Notes under the pieces: model-generated | The model's input: only the letters and a program-made list of their open reading frames with translations | What the model was told of the DNA's origin: nothing | Databases searched by the model: none | Shown: positions 1 to 10,470 of the stretch, in pieces | How positions within the stretch are numbered: position 1 is the stretch's first letter | How the letters are laid out: every line of letters starts with the position of its first letter | Program-made: the position numbers and the translations under genes | Assembly: GCF_000003605.2 (NCBI RefSeq) | Contig: NW_003124900.1 | Span: forward strand, 477,121-500,866 | DNA from: Saccoglossus kowalevskii | Taxonomy: Eukaryota; Hemichordata; Enteropneusta; Harrimaniidae | Length of the DNA: 23,746 nt | Direction: 5' to 3'

Positions 1-70
1 AAAGTTAATTTTTGCTATCCACCTCCAAAATGACTGAGTCGGACGATCGTCTGTCCGTGTTATGGTCTAA

Positions 71-88
71 CCCCCCCACCCCCACCCC
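71..88. repeat. C-rich low-complexity run
   Basis: Short run of C broken by single A residues, directly followed by GG. It is low-complexity DNA with no visible function. Confidence 0.8.
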
Positions 89-248
89 GGATACAGTCCG
101 TGTACGCAGGACTAAAATATAAGATGATATATTTGTAAGCAATGATATATGAAATTTCGGGAATTGTATCGTTGCAAATCTACAATGGTAATTTGTTTGA
201 TGCCCGTAGCTGGTGGTCGCACCGTCTATGTATTAGTGCAATTGTATT

Positions 249-267
249 AATAATAATAATAATAATA
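249..267. repeat. (AAT)n microsatellite
   Basis: About six AAT/TAA units. Similar TAA runs form SINE tails in many invertebrates, and a comparable run ends the SINE near 9.67 kb, but no SINE body is recognisable upstream of this one. Confidence 0.7.
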
Positions 268-531
268 TTTATTGCATCTTTAGAAATGCAGTATTTCTAT
301 CAGTACAGTAGCAATAAAAGTATAATAATAATGAAATAATAAAGAAAGAGAAAATATTATAATTGTATTTGATCACTGGCGCTCTCGTTTGTGTCTTTTT
401 TACCAGTTATTGTTTACAAAAATAATAATTTTGTGTAACTTGGTGTTTATCTAGCTGCAATTTTTAAATGACGTGAACTAGCTACGTTAATAGCGTGACG
501 ATCTTTCATAATTTGCGATCAAACACGGCGG

Positions 532-542
532 GCCGCCATCTT
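532..542 (-). promoter_or_regulatory. YY1-type AAGATGGCGGC motif
   Basis: On the minus strand the bases read AAGATGGCGGC, an exact match to the YY1 consensus AAnATGGCGGC that in animals often lies just downstream of transcription starts. It sits in a GC-richer patch. The ATG opens only a six-codon frame. It could mark a minus-strand transcript starting inside the last intron of the plus-strand gene, or be chance. Confidence 0.3.
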
Positions 543-712
543 TCAATATACGGTAGGCCACCTTGTCACATCGCCATCTACGTCCAAGGTCACTTGTTTG
601 AATCCATTTGTTTAAATGTGCATTTGAGAGAACTGAATTAGTGTTGCAAGGTTTTGGTGGATTTATGTGAACTGTATATTGTTTGTAAACAAATTTTGTA
701 TTTTTTTCACAG

Positions 713-808
713 GATCTGGATTTGAAAGACAATTTTGATGGCTTATATCATGCAACAATGCCACATAGTTCTGCAATATACACAAATCTATTACAGAAGA
801 TTTGCTGA
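713..808 (+). CDS. Probable terminal coding exon, unrecognised protein
   Basis: A strong 3' splice acceptor (pyrimidine-rich tract ending TTTTTTTCACAG at 712) is followed by 31 codons that stay open to a TGA at 806-808. The frame starts in phase 0 with Asp-Leu-Asp-Leu and ends with Leu-Leu-Gln-Lys-Ile-Cys. The residues are mixed and mildly polar (DLDLKDNFDGLYHATMPHSS), unlike the low-complexity shadows elsewhere. An AATAAA lies about 110 bases past the stop, as expected for a last exon. I do not recognise the protein. Earlier exons were not found, so the gene probably enters from the left. The exon is short and could be a chance acceptor plus open frame. Its phase depends on an upstream exon that I cannot see. 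Confidence 0.45.
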   Translation, partial: DLDLKDNFDGLYHATMPHSSAIYTNLLQKIC

Positions 809-917
809 CTTCAATTAAAAATCTTCATTTATGACATGTTTATTTTATTATAAAAAATATAAATATAGAACTATGTATTTAAACTTTGAATTTCATTGTA
901 CACCAAATGAAGTTTGT

Positions 918-923
918 AATAAA
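918..923 (+). terminator. AATAAA poly(A) signal
   Basis: Canonical AATAAA 110 bases past the TGA of the candidate terminal exon, with T-rich sequence just downstream (a run of T at about 936-943). Position and context fit cleavage near 940. AATAAA is frequent by chance in AT-rich DNA. Confidence 0.4.
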
Positions 924-2171
924 AACACTAACAACTTTTTTTTGGTGTGAATTTATGCAACTTTATTGTACAGTAAGAGAATGATTCTGTTGCTAAGTGA
1001 TGATATAGAAGGCAGTGCTGGTCCGTCCTACTTCAAACTGTGAAATAACGAGTCAAGATAAATTAGTGATTGCAGGTTATGCTCATTAAGATTCACTTAA
1101 ATATTCAGGTATCACCTCTGATGTCTTGTAACCTTGGTATATTCAATGATTATGGATACTGCTAATATGTCAGTACTGCTAACAGTATGTCTATTGATAA
1201 CATACTAGATATGGGACATATTGTATTTAAAACTTAACAAGTCATTCCAGTATGTATTTACAGGTTGCTTGCTGATTTAAATAGCTGCATTTCATTCAGA
1301 CCAAATCATTCTGGGTGCCTTTCTGAAGTTGACTTTGACTTTGACCTTGTCACTGCGTTTCAGACATTAGACACTGCATTGAAAAATGTTTTGAAAGTAC
1401 TCATACTTGATCAGTGCACTGTAAACCATTTTCTTTTGTTTATTCTTATTTGTCATACTCAGAATGTACACTGTTTTGGTATTTCACCATGTAAATATAT
1501 TTCTTGAATATTGTCAAGACCAAGTTTGGTACATGAGGATTTATTTGTACAGTTTGAACGGGAACTGTGTCATTTTCAATGACTTGTTTTTCAAGAATTT
1601 TTATCAGAATCACAACAGACTTCAAGAAAGTCAACTGTCAATACAACAAACCAAAAAATAGGTTTTTATTATTTTTTTTTATTACAAGTGTAGAAAAAGA
1701 CCCCCTGGGCATATGCCCGGACATAACCTTAATTTCTTTATTGTATCAAAATTAGGGGTGGGCGATTGCCTGGGCATGGGCTCTTATCCAGATAACTACG
1801 ATATCATATCTCGGTAACTAAGGCAACCATGATACAAAAAACAAAACAAAAAAACTTTTAATTAGACTGTTGTTTTACTGACATATTGGTGAATAAAAAA
1901 TATGTGGATTATTGAGTTGATGAGCTATCACTCAAACATCAGTCACACATTTAGCTCACTCATTCAAGCAAGGACAATCGAAAGAATCTCTTGATCTTTG
2001 ATTCATTCCAGTGAGGTTGATATTATGTGATAATGCATGGGATACTTGTTCAGCCAAGGTATTGCTGTCTGGCACTGATGAATGAAATTTAGTCAGGCAT
2101 TTGTTGCATGATGAATTAAGGCAGTGAGTTCGTTAACATTAAAACATGAACATAATTTTCACAGTAAATTA

Positions 2172-2430
2172 CTATAAAACATGTCTTTTTAGCGAACATT
2201 TCTTTTTAGCGAATTTAGAGAATTTAGAGAACTGTTTTGCTAATTCAAGATGTCGCTTATGACTTTATCATAAATTCAAAATGGCCAAGGCTTAGGGATC
2301 GTGAAAGTATTGTGAAAGTATTGTGAAAACAGGAAATCAACAATGACAGGAGAGATTCGCTAAATCAACATTTTGTCATTTTACCACAATTCGCTAAAAA
2401 TGCATGTCGCTTTTTCAACTTGTTTTACAG
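2172..2430. mobile_element. TA-flanked MITE, mariner-type
   Basis: The left end reads CTATAAAACATGTC and the right end, on the other strand, CTGTAAAACAAGTTG. Both arms continue into matching TTTTTAGCGAA blocks, so the terminal inverted repeats extend some 45 bp with mismatches. TA dinucleotides flank the element on both sides, as expected for a Tc1/mariner-type target-site duplication. The 259-bp body has no coding capacity and includes a short GTGAAAGTATT direct repeat. It is a non-autonomous element whose parent family I cannot name. Confidence 0.8.
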
Positions 2431-3819
2431 TATTCAAATATGCTGTGATGTTTCACATATAAAGGAAGGATGTGTTTCCAAGAAAACATGTGCAAAATAA
2501 TCTAAAAAGTTGCTATTTTGGAACATTTTCTATTGGATTCTATGTATAAACATTCCAATCATAACTGTACTAATATTCAAATTTTTCCATTTTTTGTGAC
2601 AGTAATATGTAGTCCTTGTATATATCATTTTTTTAGCATAGATCGTAGGTCACCTAACAGAATTTTAAGATATGATAGAATGCTTCTGCCATAAGAGAGG
2701 TCGCTTTGTGGAAAACGTAGTTCGGTGACTATATATTTTTAGATGCATTTTAGAATTTGTGGACATCAGAGTAAGCCAACCCCTCTTTCTGATTTCTGAG
2801 TATTATTTTTTAATGGTAGTGAACTAACTAAAGCGGGGGAGTCGTCACCTGCACATGCGTCAGATGGTCATAGCGTTTCTTTGTTTACAAACAAACGTCT
2901 ACCCATAAGCCTTTGCGTTTTAGCGTGTGTTATCGTCACTTGGGACTCAATTCACTCGCGTGCGCATGTGAGGATCGACCCTACCTAGGCCTCCTGCTTT
3001 AACTACTACTTGCTGGTAATGGTCATAGATCACTGAGCTAGGTGGTGATGTCTCTGACAAATTGCATACAATGAACTTTTCACAATTCTGAGAGAGGTTG
3101 GTCAGCCAAGTGACTATAAAAAAGTTAATAATAGCACTTCTAGCCAAAATAAAAAAAAGTTATTGTGCATGTCAGTTGGAAATCTGTGTGTGACTTGCGT
3201 TTGTTTGCAATTTTGTGTGCTGGGTAGCTGAAGTGCCCCATTTATGTTACAATAGAGAAGTTTTTTAAATGTTTAATTGATGGCCATGTTAGTTTTATGT
3301 GCAAGACGTGCTTTGACTGATTTTGTTTATAGCTGTTCAGGTGGTTTTTCTAGAAGAGAATGTGCAGAAGTTCTAAATTTAGTATAAGCTATTCTATGAT
3401 TTTTATATTTAATTTTTTCTAAATAATGTTCAAATTGAAAATTTTCTTTAGAACAACTGTAAAAGTCAAGCTTACAATTGTTCAACAAATTGTTTTTCCA
3501 CTTCATACGGTACAAAGATTTGTATATATTTACACAATTATGGATACAATTACGTATTTAGTTTTCAAGTTGGGCAAGACCTAAGTGTAATTTTTGCCTA
3601 ATAACGACAAGAAAAAAAATATGAACAGCAAAGAAATGTACTTATAATTAATTTATATCTTTCTTATTGTGTCCAAATTTGTTGTTTTCTCCAGAAATAT
3701 TTAACCTTTATTTCTTACTTTTGAAGTTTTATCATTCCTACTCGTGTTGTATTTTGTACGTCTTAGTTTTATTTTTTAAGACCATATACTGCTGTACATT
3801 TCTGTGTCAATGGTGTGTC

Positions 3820-3825
3820 AATAAA
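3820..3825 (+). terminator. AATAAA poly(A) signal
   Basis: AATAAA follows a T/GT-rich tract (about 3740-3818, including TGGTGTGTC) and resembles a transcript end. It could serve a long 3'UTR of the gene ending at 808, or another transcript. No coding exon directly precedes it. Confidence 0.3.
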
Positions 3826-3850
3826 ATATTATATTTGGATTAAGGCTTAT

Positions 3851-5636
3851 TAATTTATTCATTGTGATGTTTAGTGATTCCTTTGAGGAGGTGATTACAT
3901 TGATTTGGCATCGTTTTACTCTATAGTTTATCAACTTTCTGACACGACTTATCAGTAACCCCTGAAAGGTACTGTATTATATTTATACCAAAAAAAAAAC
4001 GACTTACCCCGGTAATTAGGTCAAAACTTAACATCCGTCGTCAATATATTTACGCTTGATTTTGGTGGATTGATAATAAAGGGACTAATTATTTTTTTTC
4101 TTCAATTAACCTGTTTTATTTTCCATTACAAAATACAAATACAGCACAGGTAAAAAGAAAAAAAGACTGTACAGAAAAAAAAAATAATTAATTATTGAAT
4201 ATTATGACTAATTATTTTTAGTTGTTTGTTAGTGAACGTTGGAATTATTCATGAATTAATTAGTTTGCCAGATTTGCTTTAACTATTTAACTTTCTTATT
4301 AGAGAGAAAACTAGGATTTTGTAGTGATATCATTGAGCTCTTTGGGTCACTAAAACTGTATGTCCACCTCTGTTAGAATGAATTAACAATTCTTGTTTAG
4401 TTTAAATAGAAACTTATGAAGGGAATATGGGTTTAGTATGGAAACCTTATCAAGTAAACATGAATGTGAGTTTGTACGATCACTGTCCGAACGTACAGGG
4501 CGATTTGTATAAAGTTTCCCTGCTGGGACGACCTCTTCTGGGCATGATCAAAGAAATTGATCTTGAGCAGATAACGTACCAATTTAAATTTTTTTTTGGT
4601 TAAATGAACTCTGAATAGAGTGATAGCAAAGTGTAGCAAACTATGAATGAATGAGGAAACAAAGAAATTCTAAAAAAAAAAGGATACAAACATGCCAAGT
4701 GTAAAATAAAAACTGATTGGCTGAACGGTGTTGACCTCTAATTGACAAAAAGTCAAAGGTTACACACGGGTCATAGGCATGTAGCTCAGTTCATTTGAAA
4801 AAATAGATTTGAAACTCCACACATCTCTATCTACTGAAAATAGTTTAACCCCCTCCCCTCTTTGGAGTAATCAACACCTGTGTTTGTAATATTTATGGCT
4901 GCATAAAAACAGATGACATGTTATGCCCCGGCGTAAAGAGGGTTTAATTCGGTTGTTATTTGTATACACACGTCTGTCTGTATACGTTAATTGTTAAACT
5001 CAAAACATGCTGACTGAACAGCTACATGTCCTAACATGTTGCACGTATTTCCTTACTGGGTGTAACTTAAAGTTGACGTAACTTTTCTAGACTTCTTTCA
5101 GACTTGTGTAGTTATACAGTTGAATTTTACCTCTATGTCATAGCAAGCCAACAAAAATGATATAATATGACAGAGTATATATTCAAGATGTGTGCCACCT
5201 CGCATATGTTAGTTATTTGTCCGTAAAACGATTTGACCCCAGATTACACTACTGTTAATAGTTTGCTACGAAGCATTACGTGTTCAGCAGATACAAAACA
5301 CAGGTTTTGTTTACTAGTGATTCAGTGATGGGGTCACGCTGGTTCGTCGACCCCTACCCCCAATTTACTTACCTTTAATACTCATTACTGTGCCAAATAT
5401 GGAATTACGAGACTGTAAGAACTCCCTGCATACCCAGCCATCTTGTAAATTTCATACACATTCGCATTGGATGTGATAACATTATTATTAGTATTTACTC
5501 ATCTGCACATGTACATCATATTATTTTCTTGATTGTCCAAGGTGGATAGATCATTTGATTTTAATTTTTTTTATTGATCTGAGGTCTGCAAAGCTTCCCT
5601 ACCTTGCATGTCTTGTGGCGATAGATTCAGGGATTA
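3851..5636. other. AT-rich DNA without a recognised gene
   Basis: Only short, low-complexity open frames with no plausible splice pattern. There are many A and T homopolymers, for example around 3990, 4095 and 4170. A weak inverted similarity links TGACCCCAGAT near 5234 with a GGGGTCACG near 5330. I see no gene here. Confidence 0.5.
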
Positions 5637-5638
5637 TA

Positions 5639-5837
5639 CTGTGGAATACTTTATTTTTGCTGGATTTAATTTTCGCTGAAAAGGCTTTTTGCTTTGAATT
5701 TATTTTTACTGATTTTTGATGAGTTTAATGTGAAATATAGGAAAAAAAGTATATTCGCTGGATTTTATTTTCACGGAATCATCCCTTCAGCGAAAATAGC
5801 GAAAATAAATTCCAAGCGAAAATAAAGTATTCTACAG
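5639..5837. mobile_element. TA-flanked MITE, mariner-type
   Basis: The left terminus reads CTGTGGAATACTTTATTTTT and the right terminus, on the other strand, CTGTAGAATACTTTATTTTC, followed on both arms by related TTTTCGCT blocks. TA flanks both ends. The 199-bp element is non-coding and consists almost entirely of its two arms, so it can fold into a long stem. Its ends begin CTGT and its arms carry TTCGCTA/TAGCGAA-like blocks, as does the element at 2172-2430, which suggests related transposases but not the same subfamily. Confidence 0.85.
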
Positions 5838-5839
5838 TA

Positions 5840-8800
5840 TATCAATCTATTTACTATCTAAACACCAACTATTAAGATAATTAACGTTAATACAACATTA
5901 GTGTTACCTTATGGAAACAATTATGACTTATTAAAAATAAAAATTAATAAAACTATAAACAAGTGAGTTACGAATTTTGTGTTTGGATCAAGTGCTTCAT
6001 GACCCTCGCCCACGCAAAGGGCACCAAAACAGCTTTTACATAATACATGTAACAGCTGTAAAAAAAAAAACTTACCGGTAGTTGTAATCTAACTGACTCC
6101 ACCGGGACCACGAAACAAATGTATATTGTCATATTTGAGTACTATTTAACAAATGTTATTGGGATTGACCGGTTCCCTGCATTCGTACCTGTCGATATGC
6201 ATTTGTGTTTCAAATTTTATTTCAAGCATATGTTCCATATATTTTCAACAAAAGTTCAATGTAGGATAAAAAACTTAATTTCCCAAACACCATTCACCGT
6301 TAAATACAAATTGATGATCGGAAAGTAGTATGGCATAGCAGTTGGTTGTTATAATGAAGGGGAATATATAAGCATGCACAAACTACTTTTCTGGGTTCTG
6401 CGTATGCTCTAGGTCCATGTCCTGAAATTGACCTCATTTGACGCACGTATTTTTACACTCAAACCAAACCATTTTCTCGTCTAAAACTAAAAGCAAACAA
6501 GTTTTTTATCCGACATCGATCTTTTGACGTCCTCCCTAAGTTGATGATATATCAAAGATTTATTAAAATGAAAGTGAATGCAATTTTTCAAATCGACCTT
6601 CAATTTTTTTTTTGCTGTAAAACAGTAGTGGTGGTGCAATTATTTGAATTTAGGCATCAGACAAGCATGAAAAGTCTTTATTTGTTTTGAAAATAGGGTC
6701 TCAAATAGCTGAAATTTTCGAGTCCAAAAAAAATTGGATTTCCATGCGAGAATAAAAAATACTCATTGATTTTAATATAATATGCATTGGTTTTAATTTT
6801 TAACATGGCAACAGAAAACATGCATGTACTTGCATGTATATGTATGTATATAAAGTGTCAATGTAATTATTCTGACAATATGACACTTTTAATGCCTTAA
6901 GTTTATGATTAAACAAAGTCATGTAAATATTTGTCATTCTAATTACAAATTTCAGGTGCATCAAAAAAATAATCAGGAACAAAAATATTACATCTGTTTT
7001 TATTTTCAGAATCAAAAAATTTATGGGGTTATTTAATAAATGATCTCAAAAACTGTTTTCTTCAAATTATAAGTTTTCACAACTTAGTGTCTGAGAAATT
7101 CCCATGATATTGGGGCAAAAATAGCCAAATTGAGTTGAAACTTGACTTCAATTTTGTCTGTTGGCTTCAAAATTAGGGTTCATTTCCAGAAATATTGAAG
7201 AATAAACAAAAAAAGTGCAGAAAAGTTTGGGCAAGAAAGTCTGGTGGTTAATATATTATTATGGGTGTACAAACACAAGTGACAGGATTATCTCTTTAGG
7301 CCAAGTACAAGCCAGATTTCACTTGCTATATTCATTGTCTATTTTTGCCAGTGAATTTCATTTATTTCTTATTTACAAGGCTGATTTTAGGGCTCTTTGA
7401 TTGAATAATTTAGGCTGACATCCTTTCTTGTGATTATTTTTTTTATATGGCAAAATGGCAGAATTTAGGTTTTATTTTTAGCTATAGTCATTTCATTGAC
7501 ATTCAGCATGTATAATCTTCCCAATAATATAATTATTTGACATGGAATATGCTATATATACATGTATGGTTGCCACACCCAGTCTGCCATAGCTGGTAAT
7601 GTTGCTGACATTCAGATATGCTATTGTGGTTAACACATGTTTTCACTTGGCTTAAACCGTGACCACGAATTACTGAGTCAACACAAACAGACCCTTATCC
7701 ATATCAAAACTTGGGCTGTTTTGTTTTCTCTCTTTTTTTTTTTCTTATAAGCCAAGTTTTGTTGCAATATGTAACACAAATCATGGATTAAAAAAAAAAA
7801 TACATTTTGTCACTTCTCAATATATTACCTATGTATTATACAACAATGGCACAAATGCGGTACATGCAACATGCATATATTTATAATTGTTAAACCATAG
7901 CTTCTTGGAACCACCCTGATCATTGCTTTCAGTTATATTTTTAAATGCTGTATTTGCTCTAATAGATACACATACTAGTATGCTTCCTGTAAATATATTA
8001 TAGTAAATACACTATTCTTTATTTGTACTTTATGTCGCCAATACCTTCAGCACACAGAAGTTCTTTCTAAGTTTTCTTTTGAATATAAAATTTCCTGTGT
8101 TATTAGAGTCAATGTGTATTATCCATCATAGCATTACCCGGTATATGCTATAAACCGACTTTGTACATTAAATTACTTCGGAAGTAACTGTTTTCCAACT
8201 TTATCGGGCCTTCGGAAATGTCATATAGTCACCATCTTGAGGGGTTAAGCCTCTCTCTGACAGCCCCTCACTGAAGATTTTGTGTTATTTTCCATAATAG
8301 TACATGGCATGCATCATAATTTTCTATGGTTATATCATTGCATGACCAATATCAATAAACAAAATGGTGACAACTAGACCCTTAGTTTTCACGTCACATT
8401 TTATGTGATAATGACCTTGTGTAGAGCTAACCATTTCTCATGCAATTGTCTAAAACAATATATTTTCAATCAAAAAAAAATTTCAAAATCACAGCTAATG
8501 TCGCTTTATTACTACTAATGTTGAGAAATGGACCAGTCAGTCCACCTTACTCTTCACAGCATAACATTAACAATATGAATGAAAACACAAGTACCAGATA
8601 CAAAAATGTCAAGATTACTAAAAGCCTAAAATAAAAAATGTCACCTTGTTTACATATTAAAGATATGTGCAGATATTGCAGACAATGATCTTATTTTTAA
8701 TTACATGCTATGGATGGTCTTGAACCATCAATGACAAATGCCACTAATTTGTCTAGACCAGAAATTAGGTACACTGTACATTTGTATCCACTTATTCAAA

Positions 8801-9223
8801 GTGTCCTGTCGTATCCATGGGCAACATGATTATATATACCATGAACTATCCTGACCAAGCAAAGATAAATCATTTAATCATTAGTTTCAGCTCAAAATTG
8901 GAATATTTTATGCAAATACATGTATATATTTACTTTATCATAAATAATGATATTTTATGTACAACCCAAGTTGTACTAGATGGTAAATTGAGAAACATTT
9001 TTTTCCCCTAAAGTTAAATTGTATTCAAATTGGCATGCAAGTTGAACTGTGCAATAGAGATGTATATTAGACATGTTCATGTACAGTACTCATGATGGCA
9101 TAGTGTTTTCCAGTGCAGAATGTAGTTGTATTACAAAGTAAAAATGATTTACACAATACAAAGAAAAGTACCCAGTAATATTTGTCACCTCAATCAACCA
9201 ACCAATCACTGATAGCATAGTAG
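5840..9223. other. Long AT-rich stretch without a recognised gene
   Basis: No open frame here exceeds about 70 codons, and those present are rich in Phe, Ile, Tyr and Lys as expected from random AT-rich DNA. I see no acceptor-exon-donor arrangement worth calling. Palindromes such as TACATGTA and CATACTAGTATG (about 7972) recur. A short fragment at 8034-8080 matches the right end of the large repeat element ending near 23364. It is most likely intergenic. Confidence 0.5.
8034..8080 (+). repeat. Fragment matching the 23.34-kb repeat terminus
   Basis: GTCGCCAATACCTTCAGCAC followed by AGAAGTTCTTTCTAAG closely matches 23337-23382, which reads GTCTCCAATACTCTCAGCAC then GGGAGTTCTTTCTAAG. The match covers the right terminus of the hairpin-headed element but none of its monomers, so this looks like a decayed end fragment of the same family. 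Confidence 0.55.
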
Positions 9224-9672
9224 TTGTATACATGTAGCTTCAGACTTGTGATTGGTAGACCAGAGTTCAAATCCTGCCTTAGGTTGAACATCAGACCCCT
9301 ACCCTGGGCGAGTGTGCCACAGACCCCTACCCTGGGCGAGTGTGCCACAGACCCCTACCCTGGGCGAGTGTGCCACAGACCCCTACCCTGGGCGAGTGTG
9401 CCACAGACCCCTACCCTGGGCGAGTGTGCCACAGACCCCTACCCTGGGCGAGTGTGCCACAGACCCCTACCCTGGGCGAGTGTGCCACAGACCCCTACCC
9501 TGGGCGAGTGTACCACAGACCCCTACCCTGGGCGAGTGTGCCACAGACCCCTACCCTGGGCGAGTGTACCACAGACTTAATGGGAAGGCCAAATTCACTG
9601 GCTGAGTTTCATTCACTAATGAAAGCGACTTTCATACCCGACCTGGTCAATGCCATGATTATAATAATAATG
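9224..9672 (+). mobile_element. Probable tRNA-derived SINE with internal minisatellite
   Basis: AGTTCAAATCC at 9264-9274 matches the pol III B-box consensus GGTTCAAATCC at 10 of 11 positions and sits where a T-arm would be, behind a GATTGGTAGACC segment typical of tRNA-derived SINE heads. After the minisatellite comes a non-coding body (about 9577-9657), ending in a short ATTATAATAATAAT tail at 9658-9671, as in SINEs that end in simple repeats. The left boundary is uncertain and I cannot assign a named family. An A-box is not clear, so promoter activity is doubtful. Confidence 0.5.
9292..9576 (+). repeat. 28-bp minisatellite, ten copies
   Basis: Ten tandem units begin at 9292, 9320, 9348, 9376, 9404, 9432, 9460, 9488, 9516 and 9544, each starting CAGACCCCTACCCTGGGCGA, with five bases of an eleventh. 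Copies are identical except that units 8 and 10 carry GTACCA instead of GTGCCA at the end. The near identity means recent expansion or active homogenisation. Because 28 is not a multiple of three and no unit frame contains a stop, all three plus-strand frames are open. The apparent proteins of 97-162 residues are therefore an artefact of the repeat, and I do not annotate a gene. Confidence 0.95.
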
Positions 9673-10470
9673 TGGCTACATGTACATACTAGTATTCCTA
9701 AACTGGATTATGGACTATATGTCGGCACTTGCAAAAAAACAAATTCAAGTGAGACAACATTCAATGGTGGGAACTGTCGCCTTACAACAAAAATTTCAAA
9801 CAAACAAAAAAAAACCTTCAAACATTGACTACTACCTGTAACACTTAAATTAAACAAACTCAGGGATACTGGAGAAATCATTTCAGAACATATAAGGAAA
9901 GTAGTTTGCACAAATAAGGACATTAATATAAAGACTTGCGAATTTGCTACATGTTATTGCCGATTTGTACAACAAAGTTTGTACATACAAAGTTCAAACC
10001 ATCGGCTGCCCACAGAAATAGGTCATTACAACAATACATAGTCAATAAATATATTTGTCAAACTATGTGACTCAACTGGTATAGGAGATGAGCATTACAT
10101 AATGCAGGGCTCCAGCACAGAAATTAAATCATACAGCGAGCATTATTATTTTTATTGAGTGATGTGGATCATATTATTATGCACTTTGTTAAGTATGTAC
10201 TGGGTATATTATATTTCGAAAATAGTAGATTATTGTCAGTAGTCATCAGTGTCCATGCTGCTGCTGCTGTAGTATTTCTAGTGTTTTGTCAAATAAATAA
10301 ATAACACAGTATATAATCACTGTCAGCCATAACTATTTCAGGGACTACTACGGTCTGATCCCATCGTAAACCATGCTTGAACCATGGCTGCACTATATGT
10401 TAATCACTAAAAATGGGGGCAGCACGGAACGCTACCTCAATTAATCATCTTTCGAAGAATATACTTGTGC
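9673..10470. other. AT-rich DNA without a recognised gene
   Basis: No exon is recognisable. It holds short A and T tracts and a CTGCTGCTGCTG run near 10258. The minus-strand frame near 9708-9923 is Phe/Leu/Ser-rich with no domain. Confidence 0.45.

Larger units (their letters stand above)
1..712. other. Upstream intron or intergenic DNA
   Basis: I see no convincing coding exon here. If the exon at 713 is real, at least the right part is the last intron of a plus-strand gene whose earlier exons lie mostly or wholly left of the window. The stretch holds a C-rich run, an AAT-type microsatellite and a GC-richer patch around 505-590 with a minus-strand ATGGCGGC motif. An 81-codon minus-strand frame across 487-732 looks incidental, because it has low-complexity, unfamiliar sequence and reads across the acceptor of the next exon. 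Confidence 0.4.
809..3850 (+). other. Possible long 3'UTR and intergenic DNA
   Basis: AT-rich sequence without a convincing exon. If the exon at 713 is terminal, the 3'UTR may end near 940 (AATAAA at 918) or run to about 3840 (AATAAA at 3820). An 80-codon open frame at 1265-1507 follows an AG but has a poor pyrimidine tract and a hydrophobic tail, so I do not call it. A GC-richer segment at about 2830-2990 contains a TGTTTAC forkhead-like core within a TTTGTTTACAAACAAA near-palindrome. It might be promoter DNA, but nothing nearby confirms this. A MITE occupies 2172-2430. Confidence 0.35.

Noticed and set aside
487-732. 81-codon minus-strand frame
   Set aside because: It runs across a strong plus-strand acceptor and terminal exon, has no recognisable domain and looks like an incidental shadow frame.
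1265-1507. 80-codon plus-strand frame after an AG at 1263
   Set aside because: The first part (SEVDFDFDLVTAFQTLDTAL) looks protein-like, but the acceptor has a weak pyrimidine tract, the tail is low-complexity hydrophobic, and it probably lies in a 3'UTR. TGACTT/TGACCT repeats explain the acidic part.
8173-8187. TTACTTCGGAAGTAA palindrome
   Set aside because: Isolated short palindrome with no repeat boundary, gene or second copy nearby.
9224-9828. Proline-rich repeat proteins of 97-162 codons
   Set aside because: All three frames are open only because a stop-free 28-bp unit is repeated. No frame-specific constraint is visible among the units.
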